In this document: one piece after another, positions 24,612-33,932 of the stretch
Layout: each line of letters starts with the position of its first letter
How positions within the stretch are numbered: the first letter of the stretch is position 1
Source: Hyphomicrobiales bacterium
GTDB taxonomy: Bacteria; Pseudomonadota; Alphaproteobacteria; Rhizobiales; Beijerinckiaceae
DNA: 64,000 nt
Assembly (NCBI GenBank): GCA_930633495.1
Contig: CAKNFJ010000001.1
Span: 2,999,001 to 3,063,000, forward strand
Reading direction: 5' to 3'
Translations under genes and position numbers: made by a program
The notes under the pieces: model-generated
Databases searched by the model: none
What the model was told of the DNA's origin: nothing
Seen by the model: only the letters and a program-made list of their open reading frames with translations

Positions 24612-26414
24612 TCAGTTCTGCACGAAACTCGTCGGCAGGGGGCGTACAGCCGGGCCGCTGAACGTGCCGGGCCTGGGCGCGCCGGAATCGGCATGGCTGA
24701 AGCCGAGCGCGGCGGCGGGGCTCGGCCCGGCGATCGGGGCCGCCGAGGGGCTTGCGGTCTTGGCGCGTGCCGTCGCGACATTGACCGGCTTGCCAGTGGA
24801 AACGCCGGTGCGGGCCACCGTGGCGAACAGCGACTTCAGGCCGGAGCGATCCATGTCCTCCGGCTCCTCGGGCTCTTCCACCACTGGAACCGAGCGCTGG
24901 CTGGCTGCCACGAAGGTGGTGCCGCCTTCGCGGGGCCGGATGGGCGGAAGCGCGGCGGTGACGAGCCGCCCTTCAGGCGCTGTCGCCGGCGCCTGATCCG
25001 GGCTGCCGGTGCCGCGCAGGGAGGCGATCGCGGCGTCGGCGAGCGCGGTCGGCCGGATCGGCGGCAGGGGCGCGTTGATCGGGCTGCCGGCGAGGGCGAC
25101 GCCGGTCGCCGTCACCATCTCGTCGGGCCGGCGCGGCGGGAGCGAGGCGAGGACGAGCCGCTGGTCGGCCGCCGGGCCAGCCTGCGGCGCGAAGGCCAGA
25201 GCGCCGCCGGATGCCGGCAGGGCGGCGATCTGGACCGGCTCGTCGGCTGGCAAAGCGAGGCCGCGCGGACGGGCCAGGGGCAGAGGGGCGTCGATCAACT
25301 GCGGCCGGCTTTCCTGCACCGCCCGCTGCGGCGGCGTGGCGGGAACGGGCTCGGCCTGGGCTTGCGGAGCGGTCGCCGCCGCGGGCGCGGCGGCGGCGGT
25401 GACCTGCGGGGCCAGACGCTCGGATCTCTCGCGCGTGAGCGCCCGCGTCGACGGTTCCGGCGCGGCGGCGACGGCGAAGCGGCCGCCATCGCCGGAATTG
25501 CTGTCGACGTAGCCGGCGCCGGCATTCGCGTAAACCATGACGGCCGGCTGCGGTCTGGGCGCGTTGCGGCGGCCGCGCGCCGCGGGCCGGGCATCGGCCT
25601 CCTCGTCGTCGCCGCCGAAGAGGGCGGCCCAGAAGCTCTTGCGGCCCGACGCCATGACGGCGCCTTCATCGAAATCGGCAGCTGCATAACCGGCGACCGC
25701 GCCGCCGCCGGACAGGATGTCCGCCTTGGCGAGTTCGTAGCCGGCGAGCGGCTGCCCGTCGGCGGGCAGGTGCACGGTCTTCTCGTCCGGGAAGAGGCGC
25801 ACGAGCTGGTCGCGCGTCATGCGCGGCCAGGAGCGGACGGAGCCGACGTCGAGGTGGACGAAGGGGGTGTGGGCGTTGGGATAGAAGCCGACGCCGCCGC
25901 GCTGGAGCCGCATCCCGATCTCGCGGATGCGAGCGGTCGGCACGTCCGGCAGGTAGAAGTCCATCGCCTTGCCGAGCATGTGCTGGCTGTGCTTGGCGAC
26001 GGCGCGCGAGCGGCGGCGCAGCATCGCGTTGGTGCCGGGCGCGCGATAGGAAGAGACGACGTGAAAGGGCTGGTCGGAGCCGAGCTGGCGCTGAACTTCC
26101 CAGACGACGTCGAAGAGCCGCGGGTCCATTCGGGTCGGCTCGTCGGTGCGCCAGTCGCGCAGCGCCCAGTTCAGCTTTTCCAGCCCCGAGGAATCGTAGC
26201 GACCGTCACGCTTGAAGGTGACGGTCGTCTCTTCCTTCGTGTGCATGTGTCGGATGGTGATCGTGCGAGTGTCGCCAAAGGCGGCGGCCTTGTCCGTGCT
26301 GCGGACAGTGACGACCAAGGCGACGCAGGCCAAGCCCAGGGTCAGGATTCGCCGCAAGGCTGGCGTCGAGCCGGACGACAACCATCCCGCGAGCTTGGCG
26401 TTGATCCTGCCCAA
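24612..26414 (-). CDS. DUF882/M15-type murein peptidase with long proline-rich tail
   Basis: A 600-residue exported protein. An N-terminal hydrophobic segment (about residues 20-37) is followed by a DUF882 (YcbK/peptidase M15-like) domain to about residue 215. Metal-ligand blocks are visible (KHSQHMLGKAMDFYLPD and FVHLDVGSVRSWPR), so cleavage of peptidoglycan cross-links is likely. The remaining roughly 380 residues are low-complexity Ala/Pro-rich sequence with repeated LPP-x-RP motifs. The predicted start is a TTG without a strong ribosome-binding site, so the N-terminus is uncertain. It is the last of three consecutive minus-strand genes; the next one upstream is an L,D-transpeptidase. Confidence 0.82.
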   Translation of the reverse strand: MGRINAKLAGWLSSGSTPALRRILTLGLACVALVVTVRSTDKAAAFGDTRTITIRHMHTKEETTVTFKRDGRYDSSGLEKLNWALRDWRTDEPTRMDPRLFDVVWEVQRQLGSDQPFHVVSSYRAPGTNAMLRRRSRAVAKHSQHMLGKAMDFYLPDVPTARIREIGMRLQRGGVGFYPNAHTPFVHLDVGSVRSWPRMTRDQLVRLFPDEKTVHLPADGQPLAGYELAKADILSGGGAVAGYAAADFDEGAVMASGRKSFWAALFGGDDEEADARPAARGRRNAPRPQPAVMVYANAGAGYVDSNSGDGGRFAVAAAPEPSTRALTRERSERLAPQVTAAAAPAAATAPQAQAEPVPATPPQRAVQESRPQLIDAPLPLARPRGLALPADEPVQIAALPASGGALAFAPQAGPAADQRLVLASLPPRRPDEMVTATGVALAGSPINAPLPPIRPTALADAAIASLRGTGSPDQAPATAPEGRLVTAALPPIRPREGGTTFVAASQRSVPVVEEPEEPEDMDRSGLKSLFATVARTGVSTGKPVNVATARAKTASPSAAPIAGPSPAAALGFSHADSGAPRPGTFSGPAVRPLPTSFVQN

Positions 26415-26561
26415 TCTGTCTGACCCGTCTCGGTGCCCCCGCCGAAGCGGTGCGATGAACGTGAACGAACAGTTGCCGAGAAGCGTTAACGACTCGTTAG
26501 CGAGCCGGCAATCACCACGCCGGAATTTTCTGGGAGAAGGTGGCTAACGATGGATCGTGGC

Positions 26562-26587
26562 AAAAAGGTGCCCGCCTTGTGGCGGGC
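26562..26587 (-). terminator. Rho-independent terminator of the L,D-transpeptidase gene
   Basis: Read on the minus strand, a perfect 7-bp stem (GCCCGCC paired with GGCGGGC, four-base loop) is followed after three bases by five T. It begins six bases after the L,D-transpeptidase stop, so that gene is probably terminated separately from the DUF882 gene downstream. Confidence 0.85.
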
Positions 26588-26592
26588 CCATT

Positions 26593-28509
26593 TCAGCCAT
26601 GTTGCTCCAGCGCCTGCCGAACCATGCGATGGAAGCCGTAGACATCGTCGAAGCGGGTGACATGGCCGTCCGCGCCGACCACGATCGTGTTGTAGACGAG
26701 GTGGATCGGCAGAGGCTGGGGCAGGTTGATCCGCCGCTCGCCGGAACCGATGAGGCGCTTCAGCCGCTCATGCGTCCATTCCGGGCCGAGCACCTGATCC
26801 GCCAGCGCGAAGGGGTTCTCGACGCGCACGCAGCCATGGCTGAGGGCGCGGCGCTCGCCCGCGAACAACCGGCGATTCGGCGTGTCGTGCAGATAGACTG
26901 CATGCTCGTTCGGGAACATGAATTTGATCCAGCCCAGCGCATTGCGCTCGCCCGGCGGCTGGCGCACCGAGATGCCGCCGCCCTTGGTGCGGGTGACGAC
27001 GTAGCCGCGCCTGGCCGCATATTCCGGATCGGCCGCGAGCCCCGGCAGGAATTCCTTCTTCAGGATCGAGGGCGGCACATACCAGGACGGGTTGACGATG
27101 ACGTGGTCCATCTTGTGCGAGAAGATGGGCGTCGCCGATTCCGGCTTGCCGATGATGGCGCGCGCCTCGTGCACCACGGCGCCGGAGCGGAACACGCGCA
27201 CGCGCATCTCCGGCACGTTGACCATGATATGGTCGGTGCCGAGATCGGGCGGCAGCCAGCGCCAGCGTTCCATCTGGGCGATGATGTCCTCTTCGCCGCG
27301 CGCGCTGGCGGGCTTGCCGAGTGCGGCCAGCGTGCGCTCGCTCAGGATGCCGTTGGCCGGCAGCCCGGCCTTCTTCTGGAAGTCGGCGAGGGCGAGAGAG
27401 GTCGAGCGGTCGAAGACCGGCTCCTCGCTCGGGCCGAGGCCGAGGCGCGCGCGCACCAGCGGCACGCGCTCGTCGCGCATGCCGAGCTTGAGCGGCGGGC
27501 CGGCGGGGATGCGCACCAGCGGCGTGTCGTCGAGATGCTCGCGCATCTCGGCGAGCTTGGCCTTGAGGTGCCGGTAGCCCGCATGCGGCGGGTTGTAGCC
27601 GGCGAGCACCACGCCGGCATCGCTCGCGCCGGCGAGCTCGGAGAGTACCTCGGTGGCCGAGGGCAGGTAGAGCGTCGGCGTGATCAGCTTCGAGAGGCGG
27701 CGCGGGTCGATGCGGCCGCCGCGGGCGTCGCGGGCATAGAGCACGGCGAGCGCCGAGAGGCGGATATCGGCCTCGGCGAGCTTCGCCTTGTCGCTCGCCT
27801 CGAAGACGGGGAGAGGATAGTCGTTCGGGCGGAGGCCGTCTTCGCCGGCGCGGCCGAGCTGCGCGACGATGCGCTTGCCGGCTTCGTTCCAGCCCTTGCC
27901 GTCGATCCAGAACGGCTTGTTCTCATTGGCCTGATAGGCGGCGACGATCTCGTTGCGCTCGCGCTCCGGCAGGCGGTGTAGCGCGACCGCGTCCTGAAGA
28001 CGCTCGGCGACGGCGGCCGCGAATTCGAGGCCGGGCGGCACGGTGACCACCACCTTGGGCATCTCGGGCAGGGGCACCAGCGGCTCGACGCTCCGCAGGG
28101 GGCCGGCCTGGGGGGCCGGCGCAGCCGGTTCGGGGAGCGATTTGGAGACGGGCGTCAGGGCCGTGTCGGGCGTCGGCATCTCGATCGCGGGGATGTCGAG
28201 CGTGACCGCCTGCTCCTCGGTCTCCAACGGAGCGGCGGCGTCCTGCCTGCTCGGGTCGGATGGGCGGTTGCCGGGCGACACCGTGCCGGTGACGATCTCC
28301 GGCTCGGCCGTGGTCTCGGCATGGGCTGCCGGGGCTGGCTCGGACGCGGGCTGCTCGATGTCGAGCAGCTTGAGCGCCGGCTGTTCGGGCAGCGGAATGC
28401 CGAGGGTGGCGTCCGTCTGGACCGGCGTTTCGGCGCGGAGCGGGCTGCATCCCAATATGATGGCCAGGGCTGATGCCGAGGTCAGTTTCGCCCAATGGCG
28501 ACGACGCAT
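26593..28509 (-). CDS. L,D-transpeptidase (YkuD/YcbB-type)
   Basis: Periplasmic cell-wall cross-linking enzyme of about 638 residues. It has an N-terminal signal (MRRRHWAKLTSASALAIILGC) that may be lipoprotein-type because of ILGC, then a Pro/Ala/Glu-rich linker. A YcbB-like scaffold domain and a peptidoglycan-binding helix bundle (LGPSEEPVFDRSTSLALADFQKKAGLPANGILSERTLAAL) follow. The YkuD catalytic domain carries the intact SHGCVRVENP motif with the nucleophilic Cys. The start at 28509 was chosen because the signal peptide begins there; the frame is open to 28599. It lies upstream of the DUF882 peptidase on the same strand, and both act on peptidoglycan. Confidence 0.92.
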   Translation of the reverse strand: MRRRHWAKLTSASALAIILGCSPLRAETPVQTDATLGIPLPEQPALKLLDIEQPASEPAPAAHAETTAEPEIVTGTVSPGNRPSDPSRQDAAAPLETEEQAVTLDIPAIEMPTPDTALTPVSKSLPEPAAPAPQAGPLRSVEPLVPLPEMPKVVVTVPPGLEFAAAVAERLQDAVALHRLPERERNEIVAAYQANENKPFWIDGKGWNEAGKRIVAQLGRAGEDGLRPNDYPLPVFEASDKAKLAEADIRLSALAVLYARDARGGRIDPRRLSKLITPTLYLPSATEVLSELAGASDAGVVLAGYNPPHAGYRHLKAKLAEMREHLDDTPLVRIPAGPPLKLGMRDERVPLVRARLGLGPSEEPVFDRSTSLALADFQKKAGLPANGILSERTLAALGKPASARGEEDIIAQMERWRWLPPDLGTDHIMVNVPEMRVRVFRSGAVVHEARAIIGKPESATPIFSHKMDHVIVNPSWYVPPSILKKEFLPGLAADPEYAARRGYVVTRTKGGGISVRQPPGERNALGWIKFMFPNEHAVYLHDTPNRRLFAGERRALSHGCVRVENPFALADQVLGPEWTHERLKRLIGSGERRINLPQPLPIHLVYNTIVVGADGHVTRFDDVYGFHRMVRQALEQHG

Positions 28510-28573
28510 GGTCGCGTTCCCGATAGCTGCCGAATCCCGCCATTCCTGCGTGACTCGGTTGGTTGAGACAAGA

Positions 28574-28598
28574 TGCGGCAGCGCAACAGGCTGCCGCA
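28574..28598. other. Perfect 9-bp inverted repeat (stem-loop)
   Basis: TGCGGCAGC and GCTGCCGCA are separated by seven bases, in the gap between the sigma-54 activator (ends 28615) and the L,D-transpeptidase start (28509). It could terminate or attenuate minus-strand transcription, but there is no T-run, so a rho-independent terminator is not certain. Confidence 0.55.
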
Positions 28599-28614
28599 TT
28601 CGGTTAGTCGCAGC

Positions 28615-30111
28615 TCAGGCCGCGTCGGTTTCACCGGGGCCGGCCTCTCCGTCGATCAGCCCGTATTCCTTGAGCTTTCGGTAGAGCGTCGAGCGGCCGA
28701 TTCCGAGCTTGCGCGAGACCTCGGACATGTGCCCGCGGTAATGCGCCAGCGCGAAGGTGATGATCTCGCGCTCCAGCTCGTCGAGCTTGCGCATGTCGGA
28801 GCCGGCGAGGAGTTCGAGCGCGTTGGGATCGCGCACCGGCATCTGGATGATGCGCGGCGGCGGCTCCTGCGGCCCGTCGGAGCGGGAGAGCGGCGGGGGC
28901 GCGGCCGGAATGCGGACCTCCCAACCCTCCATCTGCGCGGCGATCTGCGGAAACTCGGCGACGCCGAGCTCGTCGCCATCGGCCAGCACCACGGCCCGGA
29001 ACATGGTGTTCTCGAGCTGGCGGACATTGCCGGGCCAATCATAGCCGACGATCAGGTTCATCGCCTCGGCCGAGATGCCGGCGAGCTTGCGGCCCTCCTC
29101 GGCGGCGAAGCGCGCGAGGAAACCACGGGCGAGGTCCGGAATGTCCTCGCGGCGCTGGCGCAGCGGTGGCAGCGTGATCGGGAAGACGTTGAGGCGATAA
29201 TAGAGATCCTCGCGGAACTCGCCACGCTTCACCTGATCGAGCAGGCTCTTGTTGGTGGCCGAGATCAGCCGGATGTCGACCCGCACCGACTTCTTGCCGC
29301 CGACCGGATCGACCTCGCCTTCCTGGATGGCGCGTAACAGCTTGACCTGCGCATCGAGCGGCAGCTCCCCGACCTCGTCGAGGAAAAGCGTGCCGCCATT
29401 GGCCTCGACGAACTTGCCGAGATGGCGCTCGGTTGCGCCGGTGAAGGCGCCCTTCTCATGGCCGAACAGGATCGACTCGACGAGGTTGTGCGGGATCGCG
29501 CCGCAATTGACCGTGACGAAGGGCCGGCCGCGGCGGTCGCTGGAGCCCTGGATGGCGCGGGCCAGCACCTCCTTGCCGACGCCCGACTCGCCTTCGATCA
29601 GGATCGGGATGTTCGATTTGGCGGCGCGCTCCGCCAGCCTCACCACGCGCGCCATGTCGGGGCTCCTGGTGGTGAGGTCGCGGAAGCCGAGCGTGTTCGC
29701 GGCGCGGCGCTTGATGTGGCGCAACTCGTGCTCGAGCGCGCCGAGCTTCAGGGCATTGTTGAGCGAGACCTGCAAACGCTCGGCGCCGATCGGCTTCACC
29801 ACGAAATCGGCGGCGCCGGCGCGCATCGCGGCGACGACGGTTTCGATCGAGCCGTTGGCGGTCTGGACGATGACGGGCGTCTCGATGCCGCGCTCGCGCA
29901 GATTGGCGAGCACGCCCATGCCGTCGAGGCCCGGCATGGTGAGATCGAGCACGACGGCGTCGATGCGCTCGCCCTCAGGGCTGCCGAGCAGGGCAACCGC
30001 TGCCTTGCCGTCCTCGACTGCGGTGACGTCGTAGCCGAAGCGCTTCAGCATCGCGTCGAGCAGCCGCCGCTGGACGGGATCGTCGTCGACGACGAGGACG
30101 GTGGCGGTCAT
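28615..30111 (-). CDS. Sigma-54-dependent response regulator, NtrC family
   Basis: A 498-residue transcription activator with three domains in order. A receiver domain (residues 1-120) has the acidic pocket VVDDD and the phosphoacceptor in VVLDLTMPG. An AAA+ domain (about 140-375) has Walker A GESGVGKE, the sigma-54 contact loop GAFTGA and Walker B GGTLFLDEVGELP. A Fis-type helix-turn-helix ends the protein (YRGHMSEVSRKLGIGRSTLYRKLKEYGL). All key residues are intact, so it should activate sigma-54 promoters when phosphorylated. No histidine kinase lies beside it. The start at 30111 is the first ATG before the receiver domain. Confidence 0.94.
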   Translation of the reverse strand: MTATVLVVDDDPVQRRLLDAMLKRFGYDVTAVEDGKAAVALLGSPEGERIDAVVLDLTMPGLDGMGVLANLRERGIETPVIVQTANGSIETVVAAMRAGAADFVVKPIGAERLQVSLNNALKLGALEHELRHIKRRAANTLGFRDLTTRSPDMARVVRLAERAAKSNIPILIEGESGVGKEVLARAIQGSSDRRGRPFVTVNCGAIPHNLVESILFGHEKGAFTGATERHLGKFVEANGGTLFLDEVGELPLDAQVKLLRAIQEGEVDPVGGKKSVRVDIRLISATNKSLLDQVKRGEFREDLYYRLNVFPITLPPLRQRREDIPDLARGFLARFAAEEGRKLAGISAEAMNLIVGYDWPGNVRQLENTMFRAVVLADGDELGVAEFPQIAAQMEGWEVRIPAAPPPLSRSDGPQEPPPRIIQMPVRDPNALELLAGSDMRKLDELEREIITFALAHYRGHMSEVSRKLGIGRSTLYRKLKEYGLIDGEAGPGETDAA

Positions 30112-30302
30112 GACACCCCTGAGGACGTGTGTGAAAGAAATGCGTCTTGCCGACGGAATCACCTGTTCCGTTCTGGGGCATCGTCGGCCAGAAGGGTTAA
30201 GCGGTGTTTAAGCGACGGCCTCCGAAGCGAGGCCCGGCGTTGATCGGCGGGTGGCTGCCGGCCTATGGAAGGGATCTGTTCTTGCGGCGAGGTATCGAGC
30301 GA

Positions 30303-32144
30303 ATGAGCTTCCATGAGACGATCCGGCGTTCCCGCGCCATGGCGGACAAGGCCAAGCCGGCCACGACGCCGGGCGACCTGCCGGAATGGGATCTGAGCCA
30401 TCTCTACCCGGACGTCGATTCGCTGCAGCTCAAGAGCGACCTCGAACGGGCGCTGACCGATGCGCAGGGTTTGGCCGGGAGCTATCGCGGCAAGCTCGCC
30501 GAGCTCGCCGCGCAGCCGGACGGCAGCGAGAGGCTCGCCGAAGCGGTCCAGCGCTATGAGGGCCTGAGCGATCTGCTCGGGCGGATCGGGGCCTATGCGG
30601 GCCTCGTCTATTCCGGCGACACCACCGATCCGCAGCGCGCCAAATTCTATGGCGACACCCAGGACAAGGTGAACGCCGCGATCACCGAGCTCCTGTTCTT
30701 CGAGCTGGAGCTCAACCGCATCGCGCCGGAGGCGATGGCGAAGGTCGCGGAGAAGGCGCCGCTCGCGCACTGGAAGCCCTGGATCGACGATCTCGCCAAG
30801 GACAAGCCGCATCAGCTCGACGATCAGATCGAGGCCCTGTTCCACGAGAAGTCGATGACCGGCGCCGCTGCCTGGAACCGGCTTTTCGACGAGACGATCG
30901 CCTCGCTGCGCTTCGACATCGACGGCGAGGAGCTGACGCTCGAGCTGACGCTGAACAAGCTGCAGGACGGCGACGGGGAGGTGCGCCGCAAGGCGGCCGA
31001 GGCGCTGAGCACGGTGTTCCGCAAGGAGCTGCGCATCTTCGCCCTGATCAGCAACACCCTGGCCAAGGACAAGGAGATTTCCGACCGCTGGCGCAAGTTC
31101 GAGGATGTCGCGGATTCGCGCCATCTCGCCAATCGCGTCGAGCGCGAGGTCGTCGATGCTCTGGTTTCAGCCGTGCGCGAGGCCTATCCGCGCCTGTCGC
31201 ACCGCTACTACCGCCTGAAGGCGAAATGGTTCGGCCGCGAGGAGCTGGATTTCTGGGACCGCAACGCGCCGCTGCCGCAGGTCCAGCAGCGCACGATTCC
31301 CTGGACCGAAGCGCGCGATACGGTGCTTTCGGCCTATCGCGCCTTCTCGCCGGAGATGGCGGCGATCGCGCAGCGCTTCTTCGACGAGGGCTGGATCGAC
31401 GCGCCGCCGCGCCCCGGCAAGGCGCCGGGCGCTTTTGCCCATCCGACCGTGCCGTCCGCGCACCCTTACGTTCTGCTCAACTATCAGGGCAAGCCGCGCG
31501 ACGTGATGACGCTGGCGCATGAGCTCGGCCATGGCGTGCATCAGGTTCTGGCCGCGCCGAACGGGGCGCTGATGGCGCCGACCCCGCTGACGCTGGCCGA
31601 GACGGCGAGCGTCTTCGGCGAGATGCTGACCTTCCGCCGGCTGCTCGACGCGACCACGGACCGCAAGCAGCGCAAGGCGATGCTGGCCGCCAAGGTCGAG
31701 GACATGATCAACACGGTCGTGCGCCAGATCGCCTTCTACACCTTCGAGCGCAAGGTGCATCAGGCGCGCCGGGAGGGCGAACTGACGCCTGAAGCCCTGT
31801 GCGAGATCTGGATGAGCGTGCAGGCCGAGAGCCTGGGTCCCGCGATCCGGCTGACGGCCGGCTACGAGCCCTATTGGTGCTACATCCCGCACTTCATCCA
31901 TTCGCCCTTCTACGTCTATGCCTACGCCTTCGGGGACTGTCTGGTGAACTCGCTCTACGGCGTCTACCAGAACGCCGCGGAAGGCTTCCAGGAGCGCTAT
32001 TTCGCGCTGCTCTCGGCCGGCGGCACCAAGCATCATTCCGAGCTGCTCGCGCCCTTCGGCCTCGATGCGCGCGACCCAGGCTTCTGGCAGATCGGCCTCA
32101 AGATGATCGAAGGCATGATCATCGAGCTCGAAGGGATGGAGTAG
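30303..32144 (+). CDS. pepF: Oligoendopeptidase F, M3 family
   Basis: Cytosolic zinc metallopeptidase of about 613 residues that degrades short peptides. The M3 zinc motif HELGH is at residues 406-410 (TLAHELGHGVHQVLAAP), followed by the downstream glutamate in LAETASVFGEMLTF. The N-terminal WDLSHLYPDVDS motif is typical of PepF. The start at 30303 (MSFHETIRR) is preferred; 30339 (MADKAK) is an alternative, and an open frame from 30204 would add an Arg/Pro-rich extension without family support. It is divergent from the sigma-54 activator across about 190 bases. Confidence 0.93.
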   Translation: MSFHETIRRSRAMADKAKPATTPGDLPEWDLSHLYPDVDSLQLKSDLERALTDAQGLAGSYRGKLAELAAQPDGSERLAEAVQRYEGLSDLLGRIGAYAGLVYSGDTTDPQRAKFYGDTQDKVNAAITELLFFELELNRIAPEAMAKVAEKAPLAHWKPWIDDLAKDKPHQLDDQIEALFHEKSMTGAAAWNRLFDETIASLRFDIDGEELTLELTLNKLQDGDGEVRRKAAEALSTVFRKELRIFALISNTLAKDKEISDRWRKFEDVADSRHLANRVEREVVDALVSAVREAYPRLSHRYYRLKAKWFGREELDFWDRNAPLPQVQQRTIPWTEARDTVLSAYRAFSPEMAAIAQRFFDEGWIDAPPRPGKAPGAFAHPTVPSAHPYVLLNYQGKPRDVMTLAHELGHGVHQVLAAPNGALMAPTPLTLAETASVFGEMLTFRRLLDATTDRKQRKAMLAAKVEDMINTVVRQIAFYTFERKVHQARREGELTPEALCEIWMSVQAESLGPAIRLTAGYEPYWCYIPHFIHSPFYVYAYAFGDCLVNSLYGVYQNAAEGFQERYFALLSAGGTKHHSELLAPFGLDARDPGFWQIGLKMIEGMIIELEGME

Positions 32145-32208
32145 CCGCCTGCCGTTATGGTCTGGCTTGACCCGACCATCTCGGAAGTCAGTGCGTTTCC
32201 GTCAAGAG

Positions 32209-32242
32209 ATTCTCGGGTCTGCGCTTCGCTGCGCCCGAGAAT
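32209..32242. repeat. REP-like palindromic element
   Basis: A 9-bp inverted repeat (ATTCTCGGG and CCCGAGAAT) encloses a GCGC-rich loop, in the gap between the convergent pepF and outer-membrane barrel genes. Its form matches the short palindromic extragenic repeats common between genes in this bacterial group. Only one copy was noticed in this window. Confidence 0.5.
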
Positions 32243-32251
32243 GACGGCGCT

Positions 32252-33829
32252 TCAGAACTGCATTCTCAGGCCCACCATCGAAACATTGGCGGTGTAGTCG
32301 TCGCCCGGCGACGTCGAGGTGAGGCGCTCATGGGTGAAGCTGGCGCGGACGGCGAAGGTCCGGGTCAGCCTGTACTCGATCCGCGCGCCGACATTCATGA
32401 AGTCCTCGCGCAGGTTCTGGCCCTCGTAGTCGGTCCGGCTGAAATTGGTGAAGCCGGTGACGATGAGGTTGCGACGGAGCGCGTGCGCGATCTCCAGCCC
32501 TGCCCCTCGCACCATCGTGCCCGATGAGCCGGCAACGGTGGTTTCGCCGAGCGTGGCCGAGCCGCGCAGCGTCACCGTCGTCAGCGGCGTCGGCGACCAC
32601 AGCACAGCGGCATCGCCGATGAAGCCGCGCAGGTTCTGCAGGCGAGGATCCTCATAATTGCGGTCCTGATAGCCGCCCGAGACTTCGCCGGTGAGCTGCC
32701 GACTGATTTCGAAGGTCGAGCCGAGGCGGCCGCTGATGCCGCTGGACGAGCGCATATAGCCGCCGGCATCGATCTTGTCGTCGTATTGGCGCCGGTCGAT
32801 ATCGCCCTGGATGAAGGGCTTGAAGCCGGGTGTGACCTCGTAGCTCGCGCGCAGGCGCAGGCCGTATTGCGTCTGGTTGCGGTCCTGCTGTGAAAGGATC
32901 TGGCCGTTGGAGAGCTGCGCGTTCTCGTAATCGGCGCGGTCGACCGAGCCGCGCAGGGTCAGTTGCAGCCGGTTGATATCATGGCTGACGCCGGCCGAGC
33001 CGCCATATTGCCAGACCAGCGGCCGGCCCTTGACGGCCGCCGTCAGGTCCGGCGATCCGGGCCGCTGCGTGTCGAGCCTGACGCGCGATTCGAGCAGGAT
33101 GCGGGTGTCGCGCGCGGCGTCGAGGCGCAGGTCGAGATTGCCCTCGCCGTCCGGCCGCGACGCTTCCGGATCCTTGAAATACTGGAGATAGCTGCCACGC
33201 AGCTTGCCCTTGAGCTCGTGCACGTTCCAGTCGGACTGGACATCGACATCGCCCTCGTAGCGGGCGAAGGGCGAACCCTTGACGCCGGGCGTGGCGCTGC
33301 GCTGCGGGTTGGTGTCGTAGCCGACCGAGTTGGTGATCCCGGACCGCAGAATGACCGAACCCACGCGCACCCCGATGGCGGCATAAGGGTCTTCTTCCAC
33401 CGTCGTGCGGCGTCGTGGCGGCGGTGGGGGAGGCGGGGGCGGCGGCATCGTCGCGACGGCGGGCTGCGGCGGCCGGAACTGGCGCTGCGTGACGCCGCGC
33501 AGGCCGGAGCCCTGGATCGGCTGGCTGGCGCGGGCCGGCTGGCGGGTCGAGACCGCCGAGCCTTGCTTCTGAATCAGGGCGGCCGGATCGCTCAGGGCTT
33601 CCGGCTGGGCGCTTGCCGGCACGAGCGGCGGCATCGGGCGGGCCGGCTCCTGCGCGATATAGGTCGGCGTGCCGGTGCGCAGCGCCGTCGCCTGCTGCGC
33701 GGCGGCGAAGGTCCAGCCAAGCGCGAGCCCGGCTAGGGCCGTCCCGGACAGAAGCAGGATCTTCGCGCAACCGGACACGGGGTTCGCCAGGCTCCAGGCA
33801 ATAGCTGACGCGCCCTGGAGGGCGCGCAT
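32252..33829 (-). CDS. Outer-membrane beta-barrel protein
   Basis: A 525-residue exported protein. A signal or membrane segment (ILLLSGTALAGLALGWTFAAAQQ, about residues 24-46) is followed by a Pro/Gln-rich linker that includes a run of about ten prolines. From about residue 155 comes a long series of alternating-polarity beta strands (for example KLRGSYLQYF, TRILLESRVRL, RLQLTLRGSVDRADY). The C-terminal residue is phenylalanine (VGLRMQF), the usual outer-membrane sorting signal for the BAM complex. Function beyond an outer-membrane barrel cannot be inferred. The start at 33829 (MRALQG) precedes the signal; the frame extends further but overlaps the divergent kpsF region. Confidence 0.8.
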   Translation of the reverse strand: MRALQGASAIAWSLANPVSGCAKILLLSGTALAGLALGWTFAAAQQATALRTGTPTYIAQEPARPMPPLVPASAQPEALSDPAALIQKQGSAVSTRQPARASQPIQGSGLRGVTQRQFRPPQPAVATMPPPPPPPPPPRRRTTVEEDPYAAIGVRVGSVILRSGITNSVGYDTNPQRSATPGVKGSPFARYEGDVDVQSDWNVHELKGKLRGSYLQYFKDPEASRPDGEGNLDLRLDAARDTRILLESRVRLDTQRPGSPDLTAAVKGRPLVWQYGGSAGVSHDINRLQLTLRGSVDRADYENAQLSNGQILSQQDRNQTQYGLRLRASYEVTPGFKPFIQGDIDRRQYDDKIDAGGYMRSSSGISGRLGSTFEISRQLTGEVSGGYQDRNYEDPRLQNLRGFIGDAAVLWSPTPLTTVTLRGSATLGETTVAGSSGTMVRGAGLEIAHALRRNLIVTGFTNFSRTDYEGQNLREDFMNVGARIEYRLTRTFAVRASFTHERLTSTSPGDDYTANVSMVGLRMQF

Positions 33830-33932
33830 GGTTAACGGAGTTAGAACGAACAGGGTTAAGGAGCCGTCAACGCGGGGGCATGGCGGCCTGCATGGTGGAA
33901 ATCGCGTATGCCGCCGTGCTAGAGCGCGCGCC

